Shown here: positions 25,351-33,855 of the stretch, in pieces
Numbering within the stretch: position 1 is the first letter of the stretch
How the letters are laid out: each line of letters starts with the position of its first letter
Assembly (NCBI RefSeq): GCF_001984575.1
Contig: NZ_LZNS01000001.1
Location: 1,042,717 to 1,106,716 of the forward strand
Direction: 5' to 3'
From: Streptomyces sp. MP131-18
Lineage (GTDB): Bacteria; Actinomycetota; Actinomycetes; Streptomycetales; Streptomycetaceae
Length of the DNA stretch: 64,000 nt
Translations under genes and position numbers: made by a program
Notes under the pieces: generated by a model
Database searches by the model: none
Seen by the model: only the letters and a program-made list of their open reading frames with translations
What the model was told of the DNA's origin: nothing

Positions 25351-27153
25351 TCAGTCCTTGCTCTGGTCACCGCCGGTGAGGTACTGCTGGAGCTTGGCCT
25401 TGAGCCCCTTCCTGACCACGTCGGCGCGGTCCGGGTCGCCCTTCAGCAGCGCCTTGGCGGTCGCTTCGATCTGCTCCCACGTCGCCGCCGGCGGGATCGG
25501 CGGCACCGCCGGATCGGTGAGGAACTCCACAACCGCGGGCCCCGGCGCGGCCAGCGCCTCGCGCCAGCCCGCCTCGACGTCCTCCGGCTTCTCCACCCGC
25601 ACCCCGGTCAGGCCGAGGGAGCGGGCGAAGGCCGCGGCGGACACGTCGGGCAGCTCCTGCGAGGGCAGGAACTGCGGGGCGCCGGACATCGCACGCATCT
25701 CCCAGGTCACCTGGTTGAGGTCCCGGTTGTTCCACACGCCGACCACCAGGTGCGGATTCTCCCAGGCGTGCCGGTACTTGGCCGCGGTGATCAGCTCGCT
25801 CATGCCGTTCATCTGCATCGCCCCGTCGCCGACGAGGGCCACGGCGGGCCGGTCGGGGTGGGCGAACTTCGCGCCGATCGCGTACGGCACGGCACAGCCC
25901 ATGCTGGCCAGCGTGCCGGACAGGGAGCCGCGCATCGTCCCGCGCATGGTGATGTGGCGCGCGTACCAGTTGGTCACGGACGCGGAGTCGGCGGCGAGGA
26001 TCGCGTCGTCGGGCAGCAGCGGGTCGAGGGCGTGCGCGACGTACTGGGGGTTGATGGGGTCGGCGTCGACCAGCTCCGCCTGCCGGGCCAGCGCCTCGTG
26101 CCAGCGCTCGGCCCGCTCGGCCAGCTCGCGGTGCCGCTGCGCCGCGCCTTCCTTCCGGTGCAGCAGCGGCAGCAGCTTGCGCAGCGTCGCCGTGGCGTCG
26201 CCCACGAGGTTGACCTCGTACGGGTAACGCATGCCGATCAGCCCGGGGTCGATGTCGATCTGCACGCCCCTGGCCTGGTCGAACTCCGGGAGGAACTGGC
26301 TGTAGGGGAAGCTGGAGCCGATGGTGACGAGCGTGTCGCACTCGCGCATCAACTCGTAGGAGGGGCGGGTGCCGAGCAGGCCGATCGTGCCCGTCACCCA
26401 GGGCAGCGTGTCGGGCAGGACGTCCTTGCCCAGCAGCGCCTTCGCGACGCCGGCGCCGAGGAGTTCGGCCAGCTCCCCGACCTCCGCGCGGGCCTTGGCG
26501 GCGCCCTGCCCGACGAGGACGGCGACCTTCTCGCCCGCGTTGACGACCTCGGCGGCGCGCGCGAGCGCGTCGTCGGTCGGGGTGACCGTCCAGGCGCTGT
26601 CGTCGCGGCTGGAGGGCACCATTTTGAAGGCGTGCTCCGGCTCGTGGTGGTCCAGGGTCTGCACGTCGGCGGGCAGCACGACGACGGCCGGGGCGCGGCG
26701 GCCGTAGGCGGTACGGAAAGCGCGGTCCAGCACGTTCGGCAGCTGCTCCGGGACATTCACCGTCTCCAGGAAGGCCGCGACGTCCTTGAACAGCGCGTGC
26801 AGGTCGACCTCCTGCTGGTAGGCGCCGCCCATGGCGGTGCGGCTGGTCTGGCCGACGACGGCGACCACGGGGACGTGGTCGAGGGCCGCGTCGTACAGGC
26901 CGTTGAGCAGGTGGATGGCGCCGGGTCCCGAGGTGGCGGTGCACACCCCGGCCCGGCCGCTGAACTTCGCGTACCCCACGGCCTGGAACGCGGCCATCTC
27001 CTCGTGCCTGGCCTGGACGAAGCGGGGTTCGTTGTCGGCGCGGCCCCAGGCCGCGAGGAGTCCGTTGATGCCGTCGCCGGGGTAGCCGAACACGACGTCG
27101 ACGTCCCAGGCGCGCAGCCGGGAGAGGACGAAGTCGGCGACTGTCTGGCTCAT
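25351..27153 (-). CDS. Thiamine-pyrophosphate enzyme, pyruvate oxidase/dehydrogenase-like
   Basis: 600 residues from the ATG at 27153; another ATG immediately upstream (27156) is possible, but the AAGGT spacing favours 27153. Three TPP-enzyme domains: N-terminal PYR domain with VDVVFGYPGDGINGL and RHEEMAAF (the catalytic Glu), central domain with VLVGQGAAKARAEV, and C-terminal PP domain with VGDGAMQMNGMSELIT and WNNRDLNQV (GDG...NN motif binding Mg-TPP). It resembles PoxB/YdaP-type enzymes that decarboxylate pyruvate to acetate and CO2; B. subtilis YdaP is SigB-dependent. It lies between SDR and LLM genes in the same orientation. Confidence 0.9.
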   Translation of the reverse strand: MSQTVADFVLSRLRAWDVDVVFGYPGDGINGLLAAWGRADNEPRFVQARHEEMAAFQAVGYAKFSGRAGVCTATSGPGAIHLLNGLYDAALDHVPVVAVVGQTSRTAMGGAYQQEVDLHALFKDVAAFLETVNVPEQLPNVLDRAFRTAYGRRAPAVVVLPADVQTLDHHEPEHAFKMVPSSRDDSAWTVTPTDDALARAAEVVNAGEKVAVLVGQGAAKARAEVGELAELLGAGVAKALLGKDVLPDTLPWVTGTIGLLGTRPSYELMRECDTLVTIGSSFPYSQFLPEFDQARGVQIDIDPGLIGMRYPYEVNLVGDATATLRKLLPLLHRKEGAAQRHRELAERAERWHEALARQAELVDADPINPQYVAHALDPLLPDDAILAADSASVTNWYARHITMRGTMRGSLSGTLASMGCAVPYAIGAKFAHPDRPAVALVGDGAMQMNGMSELITAAKYRHAWENPHLVVGVWNNRDLNQVTWEMRAMSGAPQFLPSQELPDVSAAAFARSLGLTGVRVEKPEDVEAGWREALAAPGPAVVEFLTDPAVPPIPPAATWEQIEATAKALLKGDPDRADVVRKGLKAKLQQYLTGGDQSKD

Positions 27154-27184
27154 CATTGACCTTTCAGCCTTGAGCGCCCGGCTC

Positions 27185-28147
27185 TCAGCGGGGCAGCTGC
27201 GGGAGGACCTTGGTGCGGTAGAACTCGAAGAAGCCGTCCATGTCGGGCCCGATCTGGCTCAGGTAGACGTGGTCGAAGCCGGCTTCCGCGCAGGCCGTCA
27301 GGGCGCGGATGTGTTCCTCGGGGTCGTCGCCGAGCGGCACCTGCCCGCCGTCGCGCACGTGGTCGGCGGTCACCAGCCGGGTGGCCTGCTCGAAGTGGCG
27401 CGGCTCGGGCAGTTGGGCGGCGAGTTCGCCGGGCAGGAAGAGGTTGGGCCAGCGTTCGAGCACCGTGGCGGCGGCCCGTTCGCGGTCGGTGTCGTAGCAG
27501 ACCTTGATGCCGCAGGCCGTCGGCTTCGCCCCGCCGCCGCCCTCCCGGAACCGGCGCAGAAGCCCCGCCTCGGGGCCCATGGTGACGAAGCCGTCCCCGA
27601 TGCGGGCGGCCAGGTCGGTCGCGGCCGGGCCGTAGCCGGAGATGTCGACGGGGACGGGCTCCTCGGGCAGGGTGTACAGCCGCGCGTTCTCCACCGTGTA
27701 GTGCCGGCCGCGGTGGCTGACGCGTTCGCCGGTCAGCAGCCGCCGGATGATCTCCACGGCCTCCGCCAGCATTTCGAGGCGCACCTCGGCGCGCGGCCAA
27801 TGGGTGCCCAGGATGTGCTCGTTGAGGGCCTCGCCGCTGCCGAGGCCGAGCCGGAACCTGCCCTCGTGCTGTACCGCGCTCGTGGCGGCGGCCTGGGCGA
27901 TGACGGCCGGGTGGATGCGGACCGTCGGGCAGGTCACGGCCGTCTCGACCGGGAGCGTCGTGGCCTGGGCGAGCGCGCCGATGGCACCCCAGACGAACGG
28001 GCTCTGGTCCTGGGCATCGATCCACGGGTGGTAGTGGTCGGAGATCCACAGCCCGCTGAATCCGGCGCGTTCCGCCTGCCCGGCCTGCTCCACCAGAGCC
28101 TGCGGTCCGTGGTCCTCGCTGGCCAGAAAGTAGCCGAACGACGTCAT
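27185..28147 (-). CDS. LLM-class F420-dependent oxidoreductase
   Basis: 320 residues. Luciferase-like TIM-barrel: FGYFLASEDHGPQALVEQAGQAERAGFSGLWISDHYHPW at the N-terminus, and the GRFRLGLGSGEALNEHILG segment typical of F420-dependent glucose-6-phosphate-dehydrogenase-like proteins, then VPVDISGYGPAATDLAARIGDGFVT. These enzymes use deazaflavin F420, common in actinobacteria, to transfer hydride to or from small substrates, often in redox stress. It lies 31 bp upstream of the TPP enzyme on the same strand, so probably the same operon. A GTTT-N16-GGTTAC promoter sits 44 bp upstream. Confidence 0.9.
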   Translation of the reverse strand: MTSFGYFLASEDHGPQALVEQAGQAERAGFSGLWISDHYHPWIDAQDQSPFVWGAIGALAQATTLPVETAVTCPTVRIHPAVIAQAAATSAVQHEGRFRLGLGSGEALNEHILGTHWPRAEVRLEMLAEAVEIIRRLLTGERVSHRGRHYTVENARLYTLPEEPVPVDISGYGPAATDLAARIGDGFVTMGPEAGLLRRFREGGGGAKPTACGIKVCYDTDRERAAATVLERWPNLFLPGELAAQLPEPRHFEQATRLVTADHVRDGGQVPLGDDPEEHIRALTACAEAGFDHVYLSQIGPDMDGFFEFYRTKVLPQLPR

Positions 28148-28190
28148 GACTGCCCCTCTCCCTGTCCGTTCCGGCGTGGCGCCGCCACGG

Positions 28191-28216
28191 GTAACCGCGC
28201 GGTGCCCGGCGGAAAC
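28191..28216 (-). promoter_or_regulatory. Near-consensus SigB-type promoter for the LLM/TPP-enzyme operon
   Basis: Minus strand GTTT (28216-28213), 16 bp, GGTTAC (28196-28191), 44 bp upstream of the start at 28147. Confidence 0.45.
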
Positions 28217-28226
28217 CCGGCGCGGG

Positions 28227-29306
28227 TCAGGGGCGCTTGCCGACGCCGGTGGCCAGCTCGTCGAACCGGCCGTGCGGCAGCTTCGGTTCGAGCGGCGGGG
28301 TGGGCAGCCCGGTGGCGTGCCGCATGCCCGCGAGCAGATCGCGCAGGGCGTCCTGCGCGGTGTGCCGCGGCTCCCAGCCCAACTCGGCGCCGGCGCGCGC
28401 GCAGTCCATCAGCGGCAGCCGCATGAACGCGTCGAACAGCGGCGGCGGCGCCGGGGCGAGGCGCGCGCCCCAGGCGGCGGCGAGGGCGGCGCGCAGCAGC
28501 GGCCGGGGCACGCGCACCGGCCTGGCGTCGAAGAGGTCGCCGAGCAGCCCGGCGTCGACGACCGGTCCGGCCGCGAGATTGAACGCGCCGCGCACCGGGC
28601 GGTGGACGGCCAGCCGGTACGCCTCCGCGGCGTCGGCCGCGTGCAGCACCTGGAAGCGCAGGCCCCGCACGTCGGGAACGACGGGGCTGAGGTGGGGGCG
28701 GACCATCGGTCCGAAAAGGAACGGTCCCGCGAACAGGCGGCGTTGGGACGAGGCGGCGGCGCGGGCGAAGATGAATCCCGGTCGCATCCGCACCACGCGG
28801 ATACCGGGCTGTTCGTGCGCGAACGTGTCGAGCAGGCGTTCCACGTACGCCTTTTCGCGGCTGTAGGACGCGGTCGGCCAGCCGTGGGTGGGCCAGCTCT
28901 CGGTGACCGCCCGGTCCTTGGGCCCGGGGGCGTAGGCGGCGACCGATGAGGCGTACACCAGGGCGGGCACGCGGGCGGCCGCGGCGGCGTGCAGCACGTG
29001 ACCGGTGCCGAGCACGTTGGTGCGCCAGGTCATCAGCGGGTCGCGGGCGGGCTGGATCAGCCAGGCCAGGTGCACCACCGCGTCGGCGTCGCGGAAGTGG
29101 GCGGTGAGCGCCGCGCGGGCGGCGCCCGCGTCGCGCAGGTCGACCGCGGCCCAGGTGGTCTTCTCGACCTCCCAGGCGGGGAGGCGGTGGGCCAGGCCGA
29201 GGACGCTGGAGACGTCCGGGTCGGCGGCGAACGCACGCACCAGCGCGCTCCCGACATTGCCCGTCGCCCCCACGACCACGACGCGCTTGCCGTCGGCGGA
29301 AGTCAT
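28227..29306 (-). CDS. NAD-dependent epimerase/dehydratase-like protein
   Basis: 359 residues from the ATG at 29306, which has AAGGA 9 nt upstream; a GTG two codons earlier is less well placed. Extended SDR: VVVVGATGNVGSALVRAFA cofactor loop, DADAVVHLAWLIQPARD, ASSVAAYAPGPKDR, and SYSREKAYVERL with the catalytic Tyr and Lys. It is a clear paralogue of the protein at 21755-22819, so the two arose by duplication. A GTGT-N16-GGGTAC promoter lies 79 bp upstream, back to back with the promoter of the heptose operon. Confidence 0.88.
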   Translation of the reverse strand: MTSADGKRVVVVGATGNVGSALVRAFAADPDVSSVLGLAHRLPAWEVEKTTWAAVDLRDAGAARAALTAHFRDADAVVHLAWLIQPARDPLMTWRTNVLGTGHVLHAAAAARVPALVYASSVAAYAPGPKDRAVTESWPTHGWPTASYSREKAYVERLLDTFAHEQPGIRVVRMRPGFIFARAAASSQRRLFAGPFLFGPMVRPHLSPVVPDVRGLRFQVLHAADAAEAYRLAVHRPVRGAFNLAAGPVVDAGLLGDLFDARPVRVPRPLLRAALAAAWGARLAPAPPPLFDAFMRLPLMDCARAGAELGWEPRHTAQDALRDLLAGMRHATGLPTPPLEPKLPHGRFDELATGVGKRP

Positions 29307-29327
29307 CGGCACCAGTCCTTGTCAGCG

Positions 29328-29372
29328 GGGTCGGCCGGCTCGGCCGGCTCAGCCGTTGAAGCTGTTGAAACG
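29328..29372. repeat. Five imperfect 9-nt tandem repeats
   Basis: Units GGGTCGGCC, GGCTCGGCC, GGCTCAGCC, GTTGAAGCT and GTTGAAACG, head to tail, in the leader of the epimerase gene between its promoter (29385-29410) and start codon (29306). Confidence 0.7.
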
Positions 29373-29384
29373 CGTTCGCGCCGG

Positions 29385-29410
29385 GTACCCCGGTACGGGC
29401 GGCGGCACAC
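29385..29410 (-). promoter_or_regulatory. SigB-type promoter for the epimerase gene
   Basis: Minus strand GTGT (29410-29407), 16 bp, GGGTAC (29390-29385). Confidence 0.5.
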
Positions 29411-29426
29411 CGCCCCGATTCCACCC

Positions 29427-29452
29427 GTTTGCCGGTTTTGGCGAGGGGGTAC
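29427..29452 (+). promoter_or_regulatory. SigB-type promoter for the UDP-xylose/heptose operon
   Basis: GTTT (29427-29430), 16 bp, GGGTAC (29447-29452), an exact consensus match 32 bp before the uxs start. It is back to back with the minus-strand site at 29385-29410. Confidence 0.6.
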
Positions 29453-29483
29453 TTGGGTGCGGTCGTTGACGAAAGGAGATGAC

Positions 29484-30428
29484 ATGCGCTTCCGACACGC
29501 GGTCGTCACCGGCGGAGCCGGCTTCCTCGGCTCGCATCTGTGCACCGCGCTGCTGGCCGAGGGCACGGCCGTCACCTGCATCGACGACCTGTGCACGGCC
29601 GACGAGGAGAACATCGCGCACCTGCGCGGGCAGCCGGCGTTCACGTTCACGCGCGCCGACGTCCGCGAGGCGTTCGACGTGGCGCGGCCCGCCGACCTCG
29701 TGCTGCACCTGGCGTCGCCCGCCTCGCCCGCCGACTACCTGAAACTGCCGCTGCACACGCTGGAGACCGGCAGCCTCGGCACGCGCAACGCCCTCGCGCT
29801 GGCCCGCAGGCACGGCGCGCGCCTGGTCCTCACCTCCACCTCCGAGGTGTACGGCGACCCGCAGCAGCACCCGCAGAGCGAGGACTACTGGGGGCACGTC
29901 AACCCCGTCGGCCCGCGCAGCGTGTACGACGAGGCCAAACGTTTCGCGGAGGCGCTGACCACGGCAGAGGCCGGGGTGCACGGCACGGACACCGGGATCG
30001 TGCGGCTGTTCAACACCTACGGGCCGCGGATGCGCGGCTACGACGGGCGCGCCGTGCCGACGTTCATCCGGCAGGCGCTGGCCGGGGAGCCGCTGACGGT
30101 GACCGGCGACGGGCAGCAGACCCGTTCCCTCACCTACGTCGAGGACACCGTGCGCGGGGTGCTGGCCATGGCCGGGTCCGATCTGCGCGGCCCCGTCAAC
30201 ATCGGCAACCCGCAGGAGGTCACCATGCTGGAGCTGGCGCGCCTCGTGATCCGGCTGACCGGGTCGGGGTCGCGGGTGCGCATGGTGGAGCGGCCGACCG
30301 ACGACCCGACCGTGCGCTGCCCCGACATCACCCTGGCCCGCGGCAAGCTCCAGTGGGAGCCGCGGACCCCGGCCGAGGAGGGCCTGGCCCGCACCATCGC
30401 CTGGTACCGCGCGCCGGTGGCGGCCTGA
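29484..30428 (+). CDS. uxs: UDP-glucuronate decarboxylase (UDP-xylose synthase)-like
   Basis: 314 residues with GGAG upstream of the ATG. Extended SDR: TGGAGFLGSHLC, then IDDLCTADEENIAHL, HLASPASPADYLKLP, and the highly characteristic STSEVYGDPQQHPQSEDYWG with NPVGPRSVYDEAKRFAE (catalytic Tyr and Lys), RLFNTYGPRM and VTGDGQQTRSLTYVED. This combination is the UDP-xylose synthase signature: oxidation at C4, decarboxylation at C6 and re-reduction to UDP-xylose. First gene of a ten-gene same-strand run, so xylose or a related pentose may be part of the glycan made by the operon. Some family members instead make 4-keto sugars. Confidence 0.85.
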   Translation: MRFRHAVVTGGAGFLGSHLCTALLAEGTAVTCIDDLCTADEENIAHLRGQPAFTFTRADVREAFDVARPADLVLHLASPASPADYLKLPLHTLETGSLGTRNALALARRHGARLVLTSTSEVYGDPQQHPQSEDYWGHVNPVGPRSVYDEAKRFAEALTTAEAGVHGTDTGIVRLFNTYGPRMRGYDGRAVPTFIRQALAGEPLTVTGDGQQTRSLTYVEDTVRGVLAMAGSDLRGPVNIGNPQEVTMLELARLVIRLTGSGSRVRMVERPTDDPTVRCPDITLARGKLQWEPRTPAEEGLARTIAWYRAPVAA

Positions 30429-30465
30429 GCACACCCACGTCACCCGCACACCCCCGGAGGGCCCC

Positions 30466-32121
30466 ATGCGCGTACTCGGAATCAACGCCCTGTTCCACGA
30501 CCCGGCGGCGGCCCTCGTCATCGATGGACAGACCGTGGCCGCGGCCGAGGAGGAACGCTTCTCCCGCCGCAAGCACGGCAAACGGCCCGTCCCGTTCGCC
30601 GCCTGGGAGCTGCCGGAGAAGGCGGCGGCCTGGTGCCTGGGGCAGGCCGGACTGCGCCCCGAGGACCTGGACGCCGTCACCTACTCGTTCGACCCGTCGC
30701 TGGCGCGCCCCGCCGAGACGATGGGGCTGCACGACCCGTGGGACCACCTGCGGGTGACATACGCCCGCGAGGCGCCCTCCTTCCTCACCGAGGCGCTGCC
30801 GGGACTGGACCGGGAACGCGTGCGGTTCGTTCCGCACCACATGGCGCATGCCGCGTCCGCCGCCTTCGCCGCGCCCGCCGCGGAGAACTCCTCGGTGCTG
30901 GTCCTCGACGGGCGCGGCGAGTCCGCCTCGCACCTGGCGGCGCGCCGCACCGGCGAGGTGCTCGAGCCGCTGGCCGCGCAGGAACTGCCGCACTCCCTCG
31001 GCCTGGTGTACGAGGAGCTGACGGAGCATCTGGGCTTCCTGCGGTCGAGCGACGAGTACAAGGTGATGGCGCTCGCCTCCTACGGCACCCCCCGCTTCCT
31101 GCCCGAGCTGCGCCGCTACGTGCACCCCACCGGGGACGGCGGGTTCCGGGCGGCGGACGTGCCGTGGGCGGAGTTCGCCCCGCGGCGCCGCGCCGACCGG
31201 GCCTGGACACAGGAACACGCGGACCTGGCGGCCAGCGCGCAGTCCTGTCTGGAGGAGACGCTGCTCGACCTGGTCCGCTGGCTGCACGGGCAGACCAATG
31301 ACGACGTACTGACGATGGCCGGCGGCGTCGCGCTCAACTGCGTGGCCAACTCGCGGATCGCCCGCGAGGGGCCGTTCGACCGCGTGTGGGTGCAGCCTGC
31401 CGCGGGCGACGCGGGCACCGCGCTGGGCGGCGCGCTGCTCCACGCGTCCCTCGCCGGCACCGCGCCGGTGCGGCCGCCGCCAGGCGCCGACCTCGGGCGC
31501 GGCTGGTCGGACGCCGAGATCGAGGCGTGGCTGAAGACGGCCGCGGTGCCCTTCGAACGGCCGCAGGACGTGGCGGGCGCGGTCGCGGAGGCGCTGGCGG
31601 AGAACGCGGTGGTGGCCTGGTTCCAGGGCCGCGCCGAGTTCGGGCCCAGGGCGCTGGGCCACCGCTCGCTGCTGGCGCATCCCGGCAAGTCGGGCAACCT
31701 GGAGCGGCTGAACGACATCAAGGGCCGTGAACAGTTCCGGCCCGTCGCGCCGATGGTGCTCGCCGAGCGCGCGGCCGAGGTGTTCGAGGGCCCGCTGCCA
31801 AGCCCGTACATGCTGTTCGTGCACGAGGTCCGGCCCGGCTGGCGCGACCGCATCCCGGCCGTGGTGCACGTGGACGGCACCGCGCGCATCCAGACCGTGG
31901 ACGCGGCGGCGGAACCGCTGGTCGCGCGGATGCTCGCGCGCTTCGAGGAGCGCACCGGACTGCCCGTGGTCGTCAACACCAGCCTGAACACCGCGGGCCG
32001 GCCGATGGTCGACGACCCCAGGGACGCCCTTGAGTGCTTCGGCTCCTCGCCGGTCGACATGCTGGCGATCGGGCCGTTCCTGGTGCGCCGCCGCGCGCTG
32101 TTCGACGGCGGCGCCAGGTGA
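30466..32121 (+). CDS. NodU/CmcH-type carbamoyltransferase
   Basis: 551 residues. The N-terminal ASKHA-like (YrdC/Kae1-fold) domain shows MRVLGINALFHDPAAALV, EEERFSRRKH, HHMAHAASAAF with metal-binding His, VLVLDGRGE and ALNCVANS; the C-terminal domain shows WFQGRAEFGPRALGHRS, KGREQFRPVAP, VVNTSLN and ECFGSSPVDMLAIGPF. These enzymes use carbamoyl phosphate and ATP to O-carbamoylate sugars or antibiotics. It lies 37 bp after uxs and overlaps the next gene (GTGA), so it probably carbamoylates the glycan product. Confidence 0.92.
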   Translation: MRVLGINALFHDPAAALVIDGQTVAAAEEERFSRRKHGKRPVPFAAWELPEKAAAWCLGQAGLRPEDLDAVTYSFDPSLARPAETMGLHDPWDHLRVTYAREAPSFLTEALPGLDRERVRFVPHHMAHAASAAFAAPAAENSSVLVLDGRGESASHLAARRTGEVLEPLAAQELPHSLGLVYEELTEHLGFLRSSDEYKVMALASYGTPRFLPELRRYVHPTGDGGFRAADVPWAEFAPRRRADRAWTQEHADLAASAQSCLEETLLDLVRWLHGQTNDDVLTMAGGVALNCVANSRIAREGPFDRVWVQPAAGDAGTALGGALLHASLAGTAPVRPPPGADLGRGWSDAEIEAWLKTAAVPFERPQDVAGAVAEALAENAVVAWFQGRAEFGPRALGHRSLLAHPGKSGNLERLNDIKGREQFRPVAPMVLAERAAEVFEGPLPSPYMLFVHEVRPGWRDRIPAVVHVDGTARIQTVDAAAEPLVARMLARFEERTGLPVVVNTSLNTAGRPMVDDPRDALECFGSSPVDMLAIGPFLVRRRALFDGGAR

Positions 32122-33224
32122 CGGCCGCGGGCGGCCCCGACGCCCGGGGCCAGGACCGGGGCGCGGACACCGCCTACGCGGTGGTGATCCCCACACTCGG
32201 GCGGCCGAGCCTCGGCCGGGTGCTCGCCGCGCTCGCGGCCGACCGCGGGCCGCGCCCCGCACGCGTCCTGCTGGTGGACGACCGGCCCGCGCACGACCCG
32301 ACGCCGCTGCCGGTGGCGGTGCCCGCCGTACTGCGGGACCTGGTGGAGATCGTGCCGGGCCGGGGCGCGGGTCCTGCCGCCGCCCGCAACGCCGGCTGGC
32401 GGCGCGCGCCCGAGCCGTGGATCGCGTTCCTCGACGACGACGTGGTGCCGGGCGCGGGCTGGGCCGACGCGCTCACGGCCGACCTGGCGGCGGCGGAGGC
32501 CGACATCGCGGGCGTGCAGGCGCGGATCGAGGTGCCGCTGCCGCAGGACCGGCGGCCCACCGACTGGGAACGCGGCACGGCCGGCCTCGCCACGGCCCGC
32601 TGGATCACCGCCGACATGGCCTACCGGCGCAAGGCGCTCGAAGCGGTCGGCGGCTTCGACGAACGTTTCCCCCGCGCGTTCCGGGAGGACGCCGACCTGG
32701 CGCTGCGGCTGCTGGCCGCCGGGTGGGTGCTGGCCCTGGGCGAACGCAGGACGCGCCACCCGGTCCGCCCCGCAGGGCGCTGGGTGTCGGTGCGCACCCA
32801 GGCGGGGAACGCCGACGACGTGCTGATGCGGCGCCTGCACGGCCCCGGCTGGTGGGCGCGCGCGCAGGCGCCGCGCGGCCGGCTGCCGCGCCACCTCGCC
32901 GTGACGGCCGCCGCCGCGGCCGCGCTCGGCGCGGCGGCGGCCGGGCGGCGGCGCGGCGCGGCGCTCTGCGCGGCGCTGTGGCTGGCCGGCACGGCCGAGT
33001 TCGCGGCGGCGCGGGTGCGTCCTGGGCCGCGCACGGGCAGCGAGGTGCGGCGCATGCTGGTGACCAGCGCGGCGATCCCGCCCACGGCCGTGGCGTACTG
33101 GCTGGCCGGGGAGCTGCGGCACCGCTCCGTGGCGCCGCTTCCCCCGGGCTCGGCCGGTCGGCGCGGCGCGGACCACCCGCTGTTTGATTCGGTCAATTCG
33201 GGCAACTCAGTCGTTCATGACTAA
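32118..33224 (+). CDS. Family 2 glycosyltransferase with C-terminal hydrophobic segments
   Basis: 368 residues from a GTG overlapping the previous stop. GT-A fold: YAVVIPTLGRPSLGRVLAAL, VLLVDDRP, GPAAARNAGW, the metal-binding DDD in IAFLDDDVVPG, ADMAYRRKALEAVGGFDERF, and REDADLALRL. After about residue 255 come Ala-rich hydrophobic stretches that may associate with the membrane. The acceptor and donor are unknown. The 3' end carries three 9-nt repeats (33188-33214) and overlaps the gmhB start by 8 bp. Confidence 0.88.
   Translation: MTAAGGPDARGQDRGADTAYAVVIPTLGRPSLGRVLAALAADRGPRPARVLLVDDRPAHDPTPLPVAVPAVLRDLVEIVPGRGAGPAAARNAGWRRAPEPWIAFLDDDVVPGAGWADALTADLAAAEADIAGVQARIEVPLPQDRRPTDWERGTAGLATARWITADMAYRRKALEAVGGFDERFPRAFREDADLALRLLAAGWVLALGERRTRHPVRPAGRWVSVRTQAGNADDVLMRRLHGPGWWARAQAPRGRLPRHLAVTAAAAAALGAAAAGRRRGAALCAALWLAGTAEFAAARVRPGPRTGSEVRRMLVTSAAIPPTAVAYWLAGELRHRSVAPLPPGSAGRRGADHPLFDSVNSGNSVVHD
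33188..33214. repeat. Three imperfect 9-nt tandem repeats at a gene junction
   Basis: Units TTCGGTCAA, TTCGGGCAA and CTCAGTCGT at the 3' end of the GT2 gene, directly before the gmhB start at 33217. GC content is lower than in the surrounding genes. Confidence 0.65.
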
Positions 33225-33855
33225 GGCCACGACGTCGACGCTCCCCGAGCCACGGGCGGGCGGCCCCTGGCTGCTGCCGCCCGCGGCGCCGGGCGCCCGG
33301 CCCGTGCGGCGGGCGGGTCCCGGGCCGGACGCGGTGCTGTTCGACCGCGACGGCACGCTGATCGAGGACGTGCCCTACAACGCCGACCCGGCCCTCGTCC
33401 GCCCGCTCCCCCGCGCCCGCGCGGCACTCGACCTGCTGCGCGCCCACGGCATCGGCGCCGGGGTGGTCAGCAACCAGTCGGGCGCCGCCCGCGGCTGCTT
33501 CGACCGCGCGGGCGTCGAGGCGGTGCGGCGGCGCACGGAGGAGCTGCTCGGCCCGTTCGCGGTGTGGGCCGTCTGCCCGCACGCCCCCGGCCAGGGCTGT
33601 GGCTGCCGCAAGCCGGAGCCCGGCCTGGTGCTCGCCGCGTGCGCCAGGCTCGGCGTCGCGCCGCACCGCGTCGCGGTCATCGGCGACATCGGCAGCGACA
33701 TGGCCGCGGCGCGCGCCGCCGGGGCCCGCGGCGTACTGGTGCCCACCGCGGCCACCCGGCGGGCGGAGATCGCCGCGGCGCGGGAACGGGCCGCCGACCT
33801 GCTCGGTGCCGTGCGGCTGCTGCTCGGCGGCCGTCCGGCGGGAGGTGCGGCATGA
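33217..33855 (+). CDS. gmhB: D-glycero-D-manno-heptose 1,7-bisphosphate phosphatase (HAD-IIIA)
   Basis: 212 residues from the ATG at 33217; a TTG 11 codons earlier is a weaker option. HAD motifs: VLFDRDGTLIEDVPYN (nucleophile Asp and general acid Asp), VSNQSG (motif II), the zinc site CPHAPGQGCGCRKPEPG characteristic of GmhB, and VIGDIGSDMAAA (motif IV). The enzyme removes the C7 phosphate during ADP-heptose synthesis. The N-terminus has a ~30-residue Pro/Gly-rich extension. gmhA and hldE lie further down the same operon, completing the pathway. The stop overlaps the next ATG (ATGA). Confidence 0.9.
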   Translation: MTKATTSTLPEPRAGGPWLLPPAAPGARPVRRAGPGPDAVLFDRDGTLIEDVPYNADPALVRPLPRARAALDLLRAHGIGAGVVSNQSGAARGCFDRAGVEAVRRRTEELLGPFAVWAVCPHAPGQGCGCRKPEPGLVLAACARLGVAPHRVAVIGDIGSDMAAARAAGARGVLVPTAATRRAEIAAARERAADLLGAVRLLLGGRPAGGAA